From positions 62,001 to 126,000 of the forward strand of contig CALHND010000005.1 in assembly GCA_938034875.1 (NCBI GenBank): DNA of 64,000 nt. The letters are read 5' to 3'. Positions 33,146 to 42,589 of this stretch are shown piece by piece. The position numbers were made by a program, and so were the translations under genes. The notes beneath the pieces are model-generated. The model worked only from the letters and a program-made list of their open reading frames with translations, was not told where the DNA came from and searched no databases. Each line of letters opens with the position of its first letter. Positions within the stretch are counted from its first letter, which is position 1. This DNA comes from an uncultured Clostridia bacterium (lineage in GTDB: Bacteria > Bacillota > Clostridia > Oscillospirales > Acutalibacteraceae).

Positions 33146-33745
33146 ATGGGGTACAAAATTCCATCGCTCGCGCGCCTGACTGAACAGTTTGAAAAAATGC
33201 CCGGAATCGGCAAAAAATCAGCACAAAGACTTGCCTTTCATATGTTGTCACTGTCTGACGACGAAGCAAAAGGTTTTGCCGATGCTATAATTGACGCAAA
33301 AAAGCATATTCACTGCTGTTCTGTGTGCCAAAATTTAACCGATTTAGAGCAGTGCGACATATGCTCTGACCGTTCACGAGACAAAAGTGTCATTTGCGTG
33401 GTTGAAGACCCGCGCGACATTATCGCGTTTGAGCGCACACGTGAGTTTTCCGGCACCTATCATGTACTGCACGGAGTCATTTCCCCTCTCGACGGGATAG
33501 GTCCCGACCAAATTAAAGTGCGTGAGCTGCTGAAAAGAGTTGCCGACGACGAGGTCAAGGAAATAATTATGGCAACCAACCCCACAGTCGACGGCGAAGC
33601 TACCGCGGCATATATTTCTCGCCTGCTAAAACCTATGGGCGTAAAAGTTACCCGCCTCGCATACGGCATACCGGTTGGTGGCAGTTTGGAATATGCCGAT
33701 GAAATTACTCTTATGCGCGCATTAGAAGGCCGAAGCGAATTTTAA
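33146..33745 (+). CDS. recR: Recombination mediator RecR
   Basis: A 199-aa protein. It has the helix-hairpin-helix (FEKMPGIGKKSAQRLAFHML), a four-cysteine zinc finger (CCSVCQNLTDLEQCDIC), the Toprim domain (VICVVEDPRDIIAFERTREF) and the C-terminal Walker B-like segment. With RecO it loads RecA on gapped DNA. The last 123 bp of the gene occur again, altered, at 36,856-36,978 beyond two cargo genes. Confidence 0.96.
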   Translation: MGYKIPSLARLTEQFEKMPGIGKKSAQRLAFHMLSLSDDEAKGFADAIIDAKKHIHCCSVCQNLTDLEQCDICSDRSRDKSVICVVEDPRDIIAFERTREFSGTYHVLHGVISPLDGIGPDQIKVRELLKRVADDEVKEIIMATNPTVDGEATAAYISRLLKPMGVKVTRLAYGIPVGGSLEYADEITLMRALEGRSEF

Positions 33746-33785
33746 TAAATTTGCGCGAACGCCTCTCACACATCAAAAAACATAA

Positions 33786-33820
33786 AAACACCCGATACAA
33801 ATTCGTATCGGGTGTTTTTT
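33786..33820 (+). terminator. Terminator of the ffs-dnaX-ybaB-recR operon
   Basis: A 13-bp perfect stem (33786-33798 with 33805-33817), 6-nt loop and a run of six T. Confidence 0.92.
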
Positions 33821-33854
33821 CATTCTATTATTCTTATTTTTTCGCTATGCCGAC

Positions 33855-35150
33855 TTATTTATTTAGGTATTCGAGAGCGGCAAGATATGTACCTGCGCTC
33901 CAACCCATCATTGCGGGCATCTCATATTCGCCTGTAACGTTAACATTTCCTTCGATAACGTTGTATTTTTCCCAAAGATTACCCGTTTCTTTAAAGGTTT
34001 TTTCAACCAATAAAACGTATTTTTCTGCAATTCGTCTTGCTTCTTCTTTATATCCGTAATTATCAAGTCCGACAATCGTGATATACTGCAAACAAGCCCA
34101 ACCATTGGGTGTATCCCACTGGAATGTTCCTTGGACGTCATTTTCCTCGCAGGTGAGCATTCCGTAATCTTTTTCAAGGCGGTCAAGATTTTTTACAACG
34201 GCCTTTGCATGCTTTTCGTCAGCAAGACCCACAAACAGCGGATAAATCGAGGCAACCGAGAACACTTCGCTCTGCTTTTTGGATTCGAAATTGTAATCCA
34301 TTAAAAGACCGTCTTCATTTTCAAGATACTTTATCATTGCTGCCTTGCGATTGGCTGCGAGATTCTCCCAAATTTTGCTTTTGCCGTTACCCAGCTCGTC
34401 AGCAAAAAATGCCATGTTGCTTTCAAGCGCGTATAAAAGCGAATTGAGGTCAACTGCGGCATTGTTATAAGTTTCGAATCCGAAACGGGGATTAGCATCC
34501 CAGCCGCTTTCACAAATTGCCGCATATTCTCTGGCAATTTGTTCGTTGGTATAGCCCTCAGGCTTGTAGCCAATGCGATTGACGTAACCGGTGACTAAAT
34601 CATAATTATACGTTGAAGTATCATAGTCGTAATGGCTAAGTCCGATTTCGCTGCCGCGTTTTTCGGTCCAAAACTTATACTCGGTGTCAAGTGAATTATA
34701 AGCACGTGCAAGCCATTCCTTGTCACCATAATGCTCATAAACATCTCTTACCATAAGAGAAAGAAATGGTGGCTGTGAGCGGTTAAGGTAATATGTACGG
34801 TTTCCGTTGGGCATAAAGCCGTATCTATCGACCAAATAAAGCATATTGTCGGTATTATTCTTTACAAGTTCGTGTCTACCTTCGATTTCAAGACCTTTGT
34901 TCGTAAAATACGTGTCCCAATAATACAATTCATCAAAATAACCTAACGCAGGAACGGTATAGGGATATGGAAGACCGATGAGAGTGTCCTTGTCTGCTAT
35001 ATTTACTTTGATGCAGCTATCCCAGTTGCTTTTTATATACTCAAGAACCGCCTTTGTTTCACTTCGTTGGCTGGATTTTTCGTCGCTTTTGCATCCTGTA
35101 CACGCGCCAATCGTGAGAGTTGCCGCTAAAATAAATGACATAATTTTCAT
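33855..35150 (-). CDS. Secreted trehalase-like glycosidase (GH37), lipoprotein
   Basis: A 431-aa protein. The N-terminal signal ends in a lipobox (LTIGAC), so it should be anchored outside the membrane. GH37 signatures are visible: YFDELYYWDTYF, NRSQPPFL, ESGWDANPRFGFE and FQWDTPNGWACLQ. The last two contain the Asp and Glu positions of the trehalase active site as known for the family. It would split trehalose outside the cell. It is shorter than the 550-aa Gram-negative enzymes but has all core motifs. It lies in the island bounded by the recR copy. Confidence 0.82.
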   Translation of the reverse strand: MKIMSFILAATLTIGACTGCKSDEKSSQRSETKAVLEYIKSNWDSCIKVNIADKDTLIGLPYPYTVPALGYFDELYYWDTYFTNKGLEIEGRHELVKNNTDNMLYLVDRYGFMPNGNRTYYLNRSQPPFLSLMVRDVYEHYGDKEWLARAYNSLDTEYKFWTEKRGSEIGLSHYDYDTSTYNYDLVTGYVNRIGYKPEGYTNEQIAREYAAICESGWDANPRFGFETYNNAAVDLNSLLYALESNMAFFADELGNGKSKIWENLAANRKAAMIKYLENEDGLLMDYNFESKKQSEVFSVASIYPLFVGLADEKHAKAVVKNLDRLEKDYGMLTCEENDVQGTFQWDTPNGWACLQYITIVGLDNYGYKEEARRIAEKYVLLVEKTFKETGNLWEKYNVIEGNVNVTGEYEMPAMMGWSAGTYLAALEYLNK

Positions 35151-35240
35151 ATTCTCGTCCTTGTTTAAAGGTTTTTATTTGATTATACACTTTGTTTTAT
35201 AACATATCGACATGCACCGTAATAATTTAAAATTTATTTA

Positions 35241-35277
35241 CAAAAACTCACCGAAGCTTTATCAGCCTCGGTGAGTA
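35241..35277 (-). terminator. Terminator of the dockerin phosphoesterase gene
   Basis: On the minus strand a 9-bp stem (35268-35276 with 35246-35254) is followed by five T. Confidence 0.8.
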
Positions 35278-35281
35278 AACT

Positions 35282-36544
35282 TTATTCTGAAATACCAATA
35301 ATATACATCGTCAAGATAGTCATGTCAGTGCCATCAATTACCCCATCATCGTTCATATCGGCATATTCAATTAAATCGGCATCCATTTCACCCATATTAA
35401 GCAAATGCTGTTTGAGCATAAGCAAATCTTGGGCATCAATACTTTTATTGTTGCTAAGCCATCCCTTTTGACGGTAGAATTGGAGTATCGATTCGAACGG
35501 ACTTGTATATACCGTTGTATCAGCTTCGTAATTGCCTACACTACCTACTCCAGCTGACTTTAAATTGCAAATTCCTGTGGTGGTATAGCGACTAATTTCG
35601 ACCCTATCATCGTATATTTCATATACTACCATACTCAAGTTTTTATCAACCGCGTTGCCCGAATTGTAATATCCCACATAGCCCGCATTTAAGTATGTAA
35701 ACGAAAGGGTATAACCACTAAAAGAGGTTCTGCTTCCAACATCAGCAATAACGATTTCATCGCCGGGATTAAGACAAATAGAAGCTGCACCAATATAATC
35801 GTCATAGCTGCTTGAGTGATTATGGCCGAATAAAAAATAAATGTTGAGTCCCTTTTGAGCCCCATCGTTAAGCACGTCAAAAAGATACTTTGCGTACTGG
35901 CTGTCGCCTGCACCTGTGCGGCTTGTATAATGCAACGGAAGATGCGATACGACAAAAATCGGTTTATCAAATTTATTCTCTATTTTTTCGTCAAAATACG
36001 CCTTTAAATTATCAGCAGTATTTTTTACCGTTTGTTGATCATCTGACACAGAGGGGTTACCGTTGGAAGTGCCGACGCCCTGCTGCCACATATAATCGTC
36101 CTCGTTGATGACGAAAACGCCGTATTTTCCGTCGGCATCGTCATTGTTTCCGCTTTCTGACGCGCCGCTTGTTCCAATCGGGTCATGGTTTCCGCGTATA
36201 AAAACCATATCATTATCGGAAATTTCATAGCGAGATGATATGGCGCCCTTTAATGCGGCTAATCCAGATTCGCTTTCTGATGGTCTATTATTAAGTTGTG
36301 CAGTTAAATCTCCAGCAAAGAGAAACCCGTCAATTTTGGTTATTCCGCTTTCTTTTACTCTGTTGAGAATGGTCTTCACAGTTGTTGCTCCATCGATATC
36401 GGTCGATGCCTGAAAGTCGGAACAGGAAATGATAACTGTCTTTTCCTCGGCGGCTACTGTGCTATAATTGAATACAAATAAGGTGCTGAGCATCATAGTT
36501 AAACTTACAATAACAGAAAACACGCGCATTTTCGATTTAATCAT
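35282..36544 (-). CDS. Secreted metallophosphoesterase with C-terminal dockerin
   Basis: A 420-aa protein. A signal peptide (to about residue 32) precedes a calcineurin-like phosphoesterase with CSDFQ, AGDLT, RGNHDP, VSHLPLHY and GHNHSS metal-binding motifs. The last 65 residues form a type I dockerin: the second repeat carries DMNDDGVIDGTD, a standard calcium loop, while the first (NNKSIDAQDLL) is degenerate. Dockerins bind cohesins on scaffoldins, so the enzyme may join a cellulosome-like complex. Its substrate cannot be told from the sequence. A decayed copy of its 3' end lies upstream at about 36,725. Confidence 0.85.
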   Translation of the reverse strand: MIKSKMRVFSVIVSLTMMLSTLFVFNYSTVAAEEKTVIISCSDFQASTDIDGATTVKTILNRVKESGITKIDGFLFAGDLTAQLNNRPSESESGLAALKGAISSRYEISDNDMVFIRGNHDPIGTSGASESGNNDDADGKYGVFVINEDDYMWQQGVGTSNGNPSVSDDQQTVKNTADNLKAYFDEKIENKFDKPIFVVSHLPLHYTSRTGAGDSQYAKYLFDVLNDGAQKGLNIYFLFGHNHSSSYDDYIGAASICLNPGDEIVIADVGSRTSFSGYTLSFTYLNAGYVGYYNSGNAVDKNLSMVVYEIYDDRVEISRYTTTGICNLKSAGVGSVGNYEADTTVYTSPFESILQFYRQKGWLSNNKSIDAQDLLMLKQHLLNMGEMDADLIEYADMNDDGVIDGTDMTILTMYIIGISE

Positions 36545-36648
36545 TACTATTCTCCTTTATTGAAAATATAATTCATGTAAATCATACCATTATTTGTTCA
36601 GCTAATCAATCTATGAAATCAATTATTTGTTAATTTTTTTGTAAAATA

Positions 36649-36839
36649 AATCACCAATTATATAAATCATTGGTGATGTTTACAATATTATTGCTATTAT
36701 ATGGAAATAATTATAATAATCATTATATCAAGGTCAACACCGCCAATTACCCCAGCATCGTTCATATTGGCAAATTCAATTAATTGGAATATATTTCACT
36801 TTTATTCATCAAATGTTGTTTGAACATAAGCAAATCTTC
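36649..36839 (-). pseudogene. Decayed copy of a dockerin gene 3' end with its terminator
   Basis: The segment 36,744-36,839 aligns with the 3' coding end of the dockerin gene (35,334-35,430 region) at roughly 80% identity, with indels and no open frame. Next to it, a hairpin at 36,650-36,677 (ATCACCAAT and its complement) sits where the parent's terminator does. This shows that a second dockerin gene, or a duplicated tail, once stood here on the minus strand. It stops abruptly and is followed by the recR fragment. Confidence 0.65.
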
Positions 36840-36855
36840 ATTAAATATTTCTAGC

Positions 36856-36978
36856 CTGCTAAAACCTATGGGCATAAAAGTTACCCGCCTTGCATACTGC
36901 ATAACGGTCGGTGGCAGTTTGGAATATGCGGATGAAATTACTCTTATGCGTGCATTAGAATGCCGAAGCCAATTTTAA
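36856..36978 (+). pseudogene. Duplicated 3' end of recR
   Basis: This 123-bp stretch aligns without gaps to the last 123 bp of recR (33,623-33,745), with nine substitutions, including the stop codon. Similarity extends about ten bases further upstream (ATATTTCT). Several changes alter conserved residues, so it is not under selection as RecR. It marks the far side of a 3.2-kb island with the trehalase and dockerin genes. Confidence 0.88.
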
Positions 36979-37001
36979 CTCAGTTTCAAAATAACATTAC
37001 A

Positions 37002-37043
37002 AAAATCCCTATGAAAAGCACATTGCTTTTCATAGGGATTTTA
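37002..37043. terminator. Strong bidirectional terminator
   Basis: A 19-bp perfect stem (37002-37020 with 37024-37042) and a 3-nt loop, with A/T runs at both ends. It can end the leftward EamA gene and any rightward transcript. Confidence 0.9.
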
Positions 37044-37077
37044 TTGTGCTGGGTTATATTAAATATTGCCACAGTAT

Positions 37078-37992
37078 TTACTCGCAGAGTTCGTCAGCAA
37101 GAGTTTGTGTTTGCACATTTTTCTTATCCTTACTTTGTGAAAGTTCACTAATAACAGTTGCCCCTATAACCATTACCACACCCAGCATGTTCATCCACGT
37201 CATGCCTTCCCTTAAAACAGCCATTGACAAAACAACGGCAACTACGGAGTCAATATAGCTAAACAGAGCAACGGTTTGCGCCGACAGGCTTTTTATGCTG
37301 CCAAAATATAACGTGTATGCTATTCCAGTGTGCACAATACCCGCAACTGCAAGCATAAAAATGGTTGTTAAACTAAAATCAGACACCGAAACACTTTCGG
37401 TAAGCAGCACATATGGCAGTATTGCAACAGCAGCAACGCTAAGCTGAAAAAGAGTTCTGATATTTGCTGATAAATCTCGGATGTATTTATTGAGGACAAC
37501 GATAGTGGCGTACATTATCGCCGCTCCCAAGCCAAACAATATGCCGACGAAATTGGGCACCTCTGAATCTATTACACCTGACACAAGTACCATTCCGCAA
37601 ACAGCCGTAATGGCGCACACACCTTTTTTTAACGATAATCTTTCTCTAAATAAAAGTGGCGAAGCTAAAATCACAAATACCGGTGCCATATAATAACAAA
37701 TTGTTGCTGTTGCAACCGATGTATAGCGGTATGCTTCAAACAAAAATATCCAATTAGTTCCGAGCAAAACACCTGACACGCAAAGCAGAACTAAATTCTT
37801 TTTGAGTTCACGCCATGGTATTTTTTCTTTTTTTAACGAGCAAACCACCAAAATGAATAAAGCGCCGATGACTCCCCTAGATAGTGCAACTATGCTCGAC
37901 GAAAGAGGTATGTATTTTCGCACAACTCCGATAGTACCGAAAATAAACATTGCTACAACAAGTTTTATCTTTGAGTATTCTACATCACGCAT
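37078..37992 (-). CDS. EamA/DMT-family transporter
   Basis: A 304-aa membrane protein with about ten hydrophobic segments in two EamA repeats, e.g. GVLLGTNWIFLFEAYRYTSV and AVAGIVHTGIAYTLYFGSIK. Members of the drug/metabolite transporter superfamily export amino acids and other small metabolites; the substrate here is unknown. It stands alone on the minus strand between the recR island and the oxidoreductase gene. Confidence 0.88.
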   Translation of the reverse strand: MRDVEYSKIKLVVAMFIFGTIGVVRKYIPLSSSIVALSRGVIGALFILVVCSLKKEKIPWRELKKNLVLLCVSGVLLGTNWIFLFEAYRYTSVATATICYYMAPVFVILASPLLFRERLSLKKGVCAITAVCGMVLVSGVIDSEVPNFVGILFGLGAAIMYATIVVLNKYIRDLSANIRTLFQLSVAAVAILPYVLLTESVSVSDFSLTTIFMLAVAGIVHTGIAYTLYFGSIKSLSAQTVALFSYIDSVVAVVLSMAVLREGMTWMNMLGVVMVIGATVISELSQSKDKKNVQTQTLADELCE

Positions 37993-38062
37993 AATTAACC
38001 TTCCGACGCATAAAATTAATGCGCATTACACCATGCCCGCTTGCATGGGTTGATTTGTTCGA

Positions 38063-39277
38063 TTATAAATCGCTTTCGTGCAGGATCACACCCGATTCAG
38101 ACAACTTTTTCTGAAGAGCAGCTACATCGAGGGTGGCAAAATCGTCACTCATTGCTGCGGCAATACCTGCCGCCTGACCGGTTACTGCACATGCTGGAAT
38201 AACGCGAGTAACCTCTACCATTTCGTCTGTTGTTGACACACAGCGTCCTGCAACTACAAGGTTTTTAACCTTTTCACCGTACAAAATTTCAAACGGCAGC
38301 TCATATATAGGTCCACGATTGCGCCAATCGCCTACCATACCGATACTGGTATCCATTCTCTTATGCATTTCCTCAATTCCCTGCGTATATTTTCCGACAA
38401 GGTGACGAGTTGTACGCACTTGCGGTATAGTCGGCAGGCAAATAGGCGCATATTCAGGATTGGTCTTGCGGTGGGCATCAATATCCTTAAGCATTTCACG
38501 GTGTGAAAGGGTCACCATTTCGCTGAGTTCCTCCGCATCTACACCCGAAAATTTGCGATCAACCAGCTGTTGGTGATCATCTGGATTGTCGGGGTCATCG
38601 ATCGCACCCATAAGACGCAGGCTCACTTTGTCCGACTTAAAATAGTAATACCAGCTTGCTAAACAGTTGCCCTTTTCAAACAGAGCTGTATCCGTTCCGG
38701 ACAGCTTGCATATATCAGCGTCACCGGTAGCATCAACCACCGACTTGGTGCTAATTGCGCTTCTGCCGCTTTTATTTTCTATCACAACATGGGTAATTTT
38801 GTCCTGTTCACATTCAGCGGCAACGGCAACCGTACCGTAAATAATTTTTACTCCCAAACGGCCGAGCAGCTGTTCACATTCAATAGCAAAGGTGTGCGGA
38901 TTATACTGGGCGGCAAAGCGATATTTCATGCGCTTTTCCATATCAATTTTGTCACTAAGCCACGCTTTCATTGCGGGTTTATCTTCGCCTCTCTCGGTTC
39001 CGTAGCGTATGGACAAACGCAAAAGCTCATCAGCAATACCGAAAGAAACCTGGTGACCTTTGCCGTCACAAAGCGGCAGATAAATTGCAATTAGTCCAAG
39101 AGTGGCAAGTCCTCCAAGCATATATTCACGCTCGATAAGTGTAACCTTTGCTCCCTGGCGCGCCGCAGCCATAGCTGCTGAAATTCCGGCTATTCCGCCG
39201 CCTGCAACAAGGACATCGCATTTATCGGATACAGGAATTTCTCTTGCTTTTTCAGTAATGTAGTTCAAACAAAACAC
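38063..39277 (-). CDS. FAD-dependent oxidoreductase
   Basis: A 404-aa protein with an N-terminal dinucleotide-binding motif (VLVAGGGIAGISAAMAAARQ), the acidic end of strand two (VTLIERE), and a C-terminal FAD motif (VAGRCVSTTDEMVEVTRVIP). It belongs to the FAD_oxidored group near fumarate reductase/succinate dehydrogenase-like flavoproteins. DATGDADICKLSG is typical. The substrate is unknown. It stands alone, without partner electron-transfer genes next to it. Confidence 0.82.
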   Translation of the reverse strand: MFCLNYITEKAREIPVSDKCDVLVAGGGIAGISAAMAAARQGAKVTLIEREYMLGGLATLGLIAIYLPLCDGKGHQVSFGIADELLRLSIRYGTERGEDKPAMKAWLSDKIDMEKRMKYRFAAQYNPHTFAIECEQLLGRLGVKIIYGTVAVAAECEQDKITHVVIENKSGRSAISTKSVVDATGDADICKLSGTDTALFEKGNCLASWYYYFKSDKVSLRLMGAIDDPDNPDDHQQLVDRKFSGVDAEELSEMVTLSHREMLKDIDAHRKTNPEYAPICLPTIPQVRTTRHLVGKYTQGIEEMHKRMDTSIGMVGDWRNRGPIYELPFEILYGEKVKNLVVAGRCVSTTDEMVEVTRVIPACAVTGQAAGIAAAMSDDFATLDVAALQKKLSESGVILHESDL

Positions 39278-39380
39278 CCCTTAGAAAATTTAGTGCTAAA
39301 ACTATTGTAAAGAACTAAATATAGTAAATTTTAGCACATTATTACTGCAATTACAACACAAAAAGCTTTTTATATACATT

Positions 39381-39414
39381 AAAGCCACCTGTAAAATAAC
39401 AGGTGGCTTTTATC
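39381..39414 (-). terminator. Terminator of the hrcA-dnaJ operon
   Basis: A 12-bp perfect stem (39381-39392 with 39399-39410) and a 6-nt loop directly after the dnaJ stop. Confidence 0.85.
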
Positions 39415-40570
39415 AGTCTTTAAAGACTTCCTTTACCTTTTCAAAAAAGCTCTTTTGCTTAGCATAATTTTTATCTGATGACTGCGACTCAAATTTAGAC
39501 AAGGTATCTTTTTGCGCCTTTGTCAAATCCTTTGGTACTTCAATATTAACTATGACATACTGGTCGCCACGATATGTCGAATTGGTGCGAACAATACCCT
39601 TTCCTTTGAGACGGAATTTATCGCCTGGCTGAGTGCCCTCGCGAATTTTAAGGTTAGCCTTACCGTCAAGTGTCGGCACCTGAATTTCTGCACCGAGAGC
39701 CGCTTGAACAAAGGTAATCGGCACCTCGCAATAAACATCTGTGCCGTTACGCTCAAATATTGGGTGCGGACGAACATTTATTGCAACATTCAAATCGCCT
39801 GACGGACCTCCGTTTGCGCCTGCATCTCCTTTTCCGCGGACAATGAGTACCTGCGAATCGTCGATTCCTGCCGGTATATTTATCTCCTCGTCGCGTGTGC
39901 GGCGCACTTTACCCTTTCCTCCGCAAGTGCGGCAGGGCTTTTCAATGATTTTACCTGCTCCGCGACACTGCTCACATGGACGCTGTGTTTGCATCTGTCC
40001 AAAGGGGGTGCGCTGAACAACTTTTATCTGTCCTGTACCGTGACATGCCGGACAGGTTTTTGGGGACGACCCCTCAGCTGCGCCGGTGCCGTGGCAATCA
40101 TCACAGCCGTCAATTGATGTAACACGGACTGTTTTTTTGCAACCCTTTGCAGCTTCTTCAAATGAAATGTTAACCGATGTGGTTACATCTCCACCGCGAC
40201 GTGGGGCGTTAGGATTGGAGCGTGAGCCGCCCGAAAATCCACCACCAAAAAAGCTGGAAAAAATGTCGCCTATGTCTCCAAAGTCGCCAAAGCCACCGAA
40301 ACCGCCTGAACCACCGAATCCGCCGCCTGCACCGTAATTAGGATCAATGCCGGCATGGCCGAACTGGTCATAACGGGCGCGTTTTTCCTTATCGGACAGT
40401 ACCTCATACGCCTCGTTTGCCTCTTTGAACTTTGCCTCAGCCTCTTTGTCGCCGGGGTTCAGGTCAGGGTGATATTTTTTGGCCGCCTTTCGGTACGCCT
40501 TTTTAATTTCGTCATCAACTGCTCCGCGGTCAACGCCGAGCACCTCGTAATAGTCTTTTTTGTCTGCCAA
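39413..40570 (-). CDS. dnaJ: Chaperone DnaJ
   Basis: A 385-aa type I J-protein. J domain with HPD in KYHPDLNPG, a Gly/Phe-rich region, four CxxCxGxG zinc repeats (CDDCHGTG, CPACHGTG, CEQCRGAG, CRTCGGKG) and the C-terminal substrate domain. It delivers unfolded proteins to DnaK and speeds its ATP hydrolysis. Last gene of the HrcA-controlled operon. A short hairpin lies in the gap after dnaK. Confidence 0.97.
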   Translation of the reverse strand: MADKKDYYEVLGVDRGAVDDEIKKAYRKAAKKYHPDLNPGDKEAEAKFKEANEAYEVLSDKEKRARYDQFGHAGIDPNYGAGGGFGGSGGFGGFGDFGDIGDIFSSFFGGGFSGGSRSNPNAPRRGGDVTTSVNISFEEAAKGCKKTVRVTSIDGCDDCHGTGAAEGSSPKTCPACHGTGQIKVVQRTPFGQMQTQRPCEQCRGAGKIIEKPCRTCGGKGKVRRTRDEEINIPAGIDDSQVLIVRGKGDAGANGGPSGDLNVAINVRPHPIFERNGTDVYCEVPITFVQAALGAEIQVPTLDGKANLKIREGTQPGDKFRLKGKGIVRTNSTYRGDQYVIVNIEVPKDLTKAQKDTLSKFESQSSDKNYAKQKSFFEKVKEVFKD

Positions 40571-40607
40571 GTGAAATACCCCCAGCGAAAAATCTAAAAA
40601 TTAGTGT

Positions 40608-40635
40608 GGAGTCTCTGTTTTGCGGCAGAGACCCC
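40608..40635 (-). promoter_or_regulatory. Hairpin between dnaK and dnaJ
   Basis: GTCTCTG (40611-40617) pairs with CAGAGAC (40626-40632) around an 8-nt loop, about 20 bases past the dnaK stop. It may stabilise the dnaK mRNA end or lower read-through to dnaJ. Confidence 0.4.
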
Positions 40636-40650
40636 ATCATTATATCACAA

Positions 40651-42483
40651 TTACTTTGTTTCGTCTACATCATTGTACTCAGCATCGTACACATTGTCAC
40701 CGTTTGCACCTGCTGCATCGGGATTTGCTCCCTGAGCCTGCTGTGCCTCCTGAGCTGCCTTGTAAACCTTTTCAGAAACAGCATAAACCTTTTTCTGAAG
40801 CTCTTCCTGAGCAGTTTTGATAGTCTCAATATTCTTCTTCTCTACCTCAGCCTTAAGAGCGTCGATTCCTGTGCGAATATCTGCCTTTTCCTCGTCGGAA
40901 AGTTTATCGCCCATATCTGTCAACATTTTCTCGGTAGTGTAAACCAGCTGATCTGCGCTGTTTATGATGTCAACTTCCTCACGGCGCTTCTTATCTTCGG
41001 CAGCATACTGCTCTGCTTCCTTAACTGCTTTTTCAATATCGTCCTTGGACATATTGGTGTTTGAAGTGATTGTAATGGACTGCTCTTTGCCTGTTCCGAG
41101 GTCCTTTGCCGAAACATGAACGATACCGTTAGCATCAATATCAAATGTTACCTCGATCTGCGGGATTCCGCGAGGAGCGGGAGCAATTCCGTCAAGGTGG
41201 AATACACCGAGAGTCTTGTTATCTTTTGAAAACTCACGCTCGCCCTGAAGAACATGAATTTCAACAGAGGTCTGGCCGTCAGCAGCAGTTGAGAAAATCT
41301 GTGATTTCTTTGTAGGAATAGTTGTATTGCGGTCAATAACCTTAGTTGAAACGCCGCCCATTGTTTCAATACCCAGTGAAAGCGGAGTAACGTCAAGGAG
41401 CAGAAGTCCCTTTACATCGCCGCCAAGAACGCCGCCTTGAATGGCTGCGCCGACTGCTACACATTCATCGGGGTTGATGCCCTTAAACGGATCTTTGCCG
41501 ATGAAATTCTTAACTGCTTCCTGAACAGCAGGAATACGAGATGATCCTCCTACCATAAGAACCTTGTTGATATCGCTGGCTGACAGTCCGCTGTCGGAAA
41601 GTGCCTGACGAACAGGTGCCATTGTCTTTTCAACAAGATCTGCTGTCAATTCATTAAACTTAGCTCTGGTCAGTGAGGTCTCGAAATGCTTAGGACCTGT
41701 AGCATCAGCTGTAATAAACGGCAGGTTTATATCGGTAGTGGTCATGCCGGAAAGGTCAATTTTAGCCTTTTCAGCAGCCTCTTTAACACGCTGCATAGCC
41801 ATTTTATCGCCGCGCAGGTCAATTCCGCTTTCGGCTTTAAATGTGTCGCAAATGTAATCCATTACACGCTGATCAAAGTCGTCTCCGCCGAGACGGTTGT
41901 TGCCTGCGGTTGCAAGAACTTCCTGAACTCCATCGCCCATTTCAATAACGGATACATCGAATGTACCACCGCCAAGGTCGTAAACCATGACCTTCTGATC
42001 ATTTTCCTTGTCTACACCGTATGCAAGAGCAGCAGCGGTAGGCTCGTTGATTATACGCTTAACATCAAGACCGGCAATTCTGCCTGCGTCCTTTGTTGCC
42101 TGACGCTGTGCATCTGTGAAGTATGCCGGAACTGTGATAACAGCTTCGGTAACGGGAGAGCCGATATAAGCTTCTGCATCCGCTTTTAGCTTTTGCAGAA
42201 TTATAGCAGAAATCTCCTGCGGAGTATAGTCTTTTCCGTCGATAGATACCTTATAACCAGTACCCATTTCGCGCTTTATAGACGATATTGTGCGGTCGGG
42301 GTTAGTAATAGCCTGACGCTTTGCAACCTGACCTACAAGTCGCTCGCCGGTTTTAGAAAAAGCTACAACAGATGGTGTTGTACGCATTCCCTCTGCGTTT
42401 GCGATAACTACGGGTTCTCCGCCTTCAATAACCGATACGCAAGAGTTTGTTGTTCCTAAGTCAATACCAATAATTTTTCCCAT
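40651..42483 (-). CDS. dnaK: Chaperone DnaK (Hsp70)
   Basis: A 610-aa Hsp70. IGIDLGTTNSCV, VYDLGGGTFDVSV and the SSRIPAVQ segment of the ATPase are complete, followed by the substrate-binding domain and an acidic C-terminal tail (QGANPDAAGANGDN). The ATG at 42483 has GGAGG at normal distance; in-frame codons further upstream are not needed. It lies between grpE and dnaJ in the stress operon. Confidence 0.98.
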   Translation of the reverse strand: MGKIIGIDLGTTNSCVSVIEGGEPVVIANAEGMRTTPSVVAFSKTGERLVGQVAKRQAITNPDRTISSIKREMGTGYKVSIDGKDYTPQEISAIILQKLKADAEAYIGSPVTEAVITVPAYFTDAQRQATKDAGRIAGLDVKRIINEPTAAALAYGVDKENDQKVMVYDLGGGTFDVSVIEMGDGVQEVLATAGNNRLGGDDFDQRVMDYICDTFKAESGIDLRGDKMAMQRVKEAAEKAKIDLSGMTTTDINLPFITADATGPKHFETSLTRAKFNELTADLVEKTMAPVRQALSDSGLSASDINKVLMVGGSSRIPAVQEAVKNFIGKDPFKGINPDECVAVGAAIQGGVLGGDVKGLLLLDVTPLSLGIETMGGVSTKVIDRNTTIPTKKSQIFSTAADGQTSVEIHVLQGEREFSKDNKTLGVFHLDGIAPAPRGIPQIEVTFDIDANGIVHVSAKDLGTGKEQSITITSNTNMSKDDIEKAVKEAEQYAAEDKKRREEVDIINSADQLVYTTEKMLTDMGDKLSDEEKADIRTGIDALKAEVEKKNIETIKTAQEELQKKVYAVSEKVYKAAQEAQQAQGANPDAAGANGDNVYDAEYNDVDETK

Positions 42484-42589
42484 AATAAATTTCCTCCATA
42501 TAATAAATGTATGTGTGAACTGAATATTTGGCAACCCCAAACAATGTTAACTCAATGTTTCTGTGGTTGCCTTATAATAAACTGATAAA

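Noticed and set aside
40590..40605. 12-base match (AAATTAGTGTGG) with the phage leader stem at 24571
   Set aside because: A match of this length is expected many times by chance within 64 kb, and the surroundings differ.
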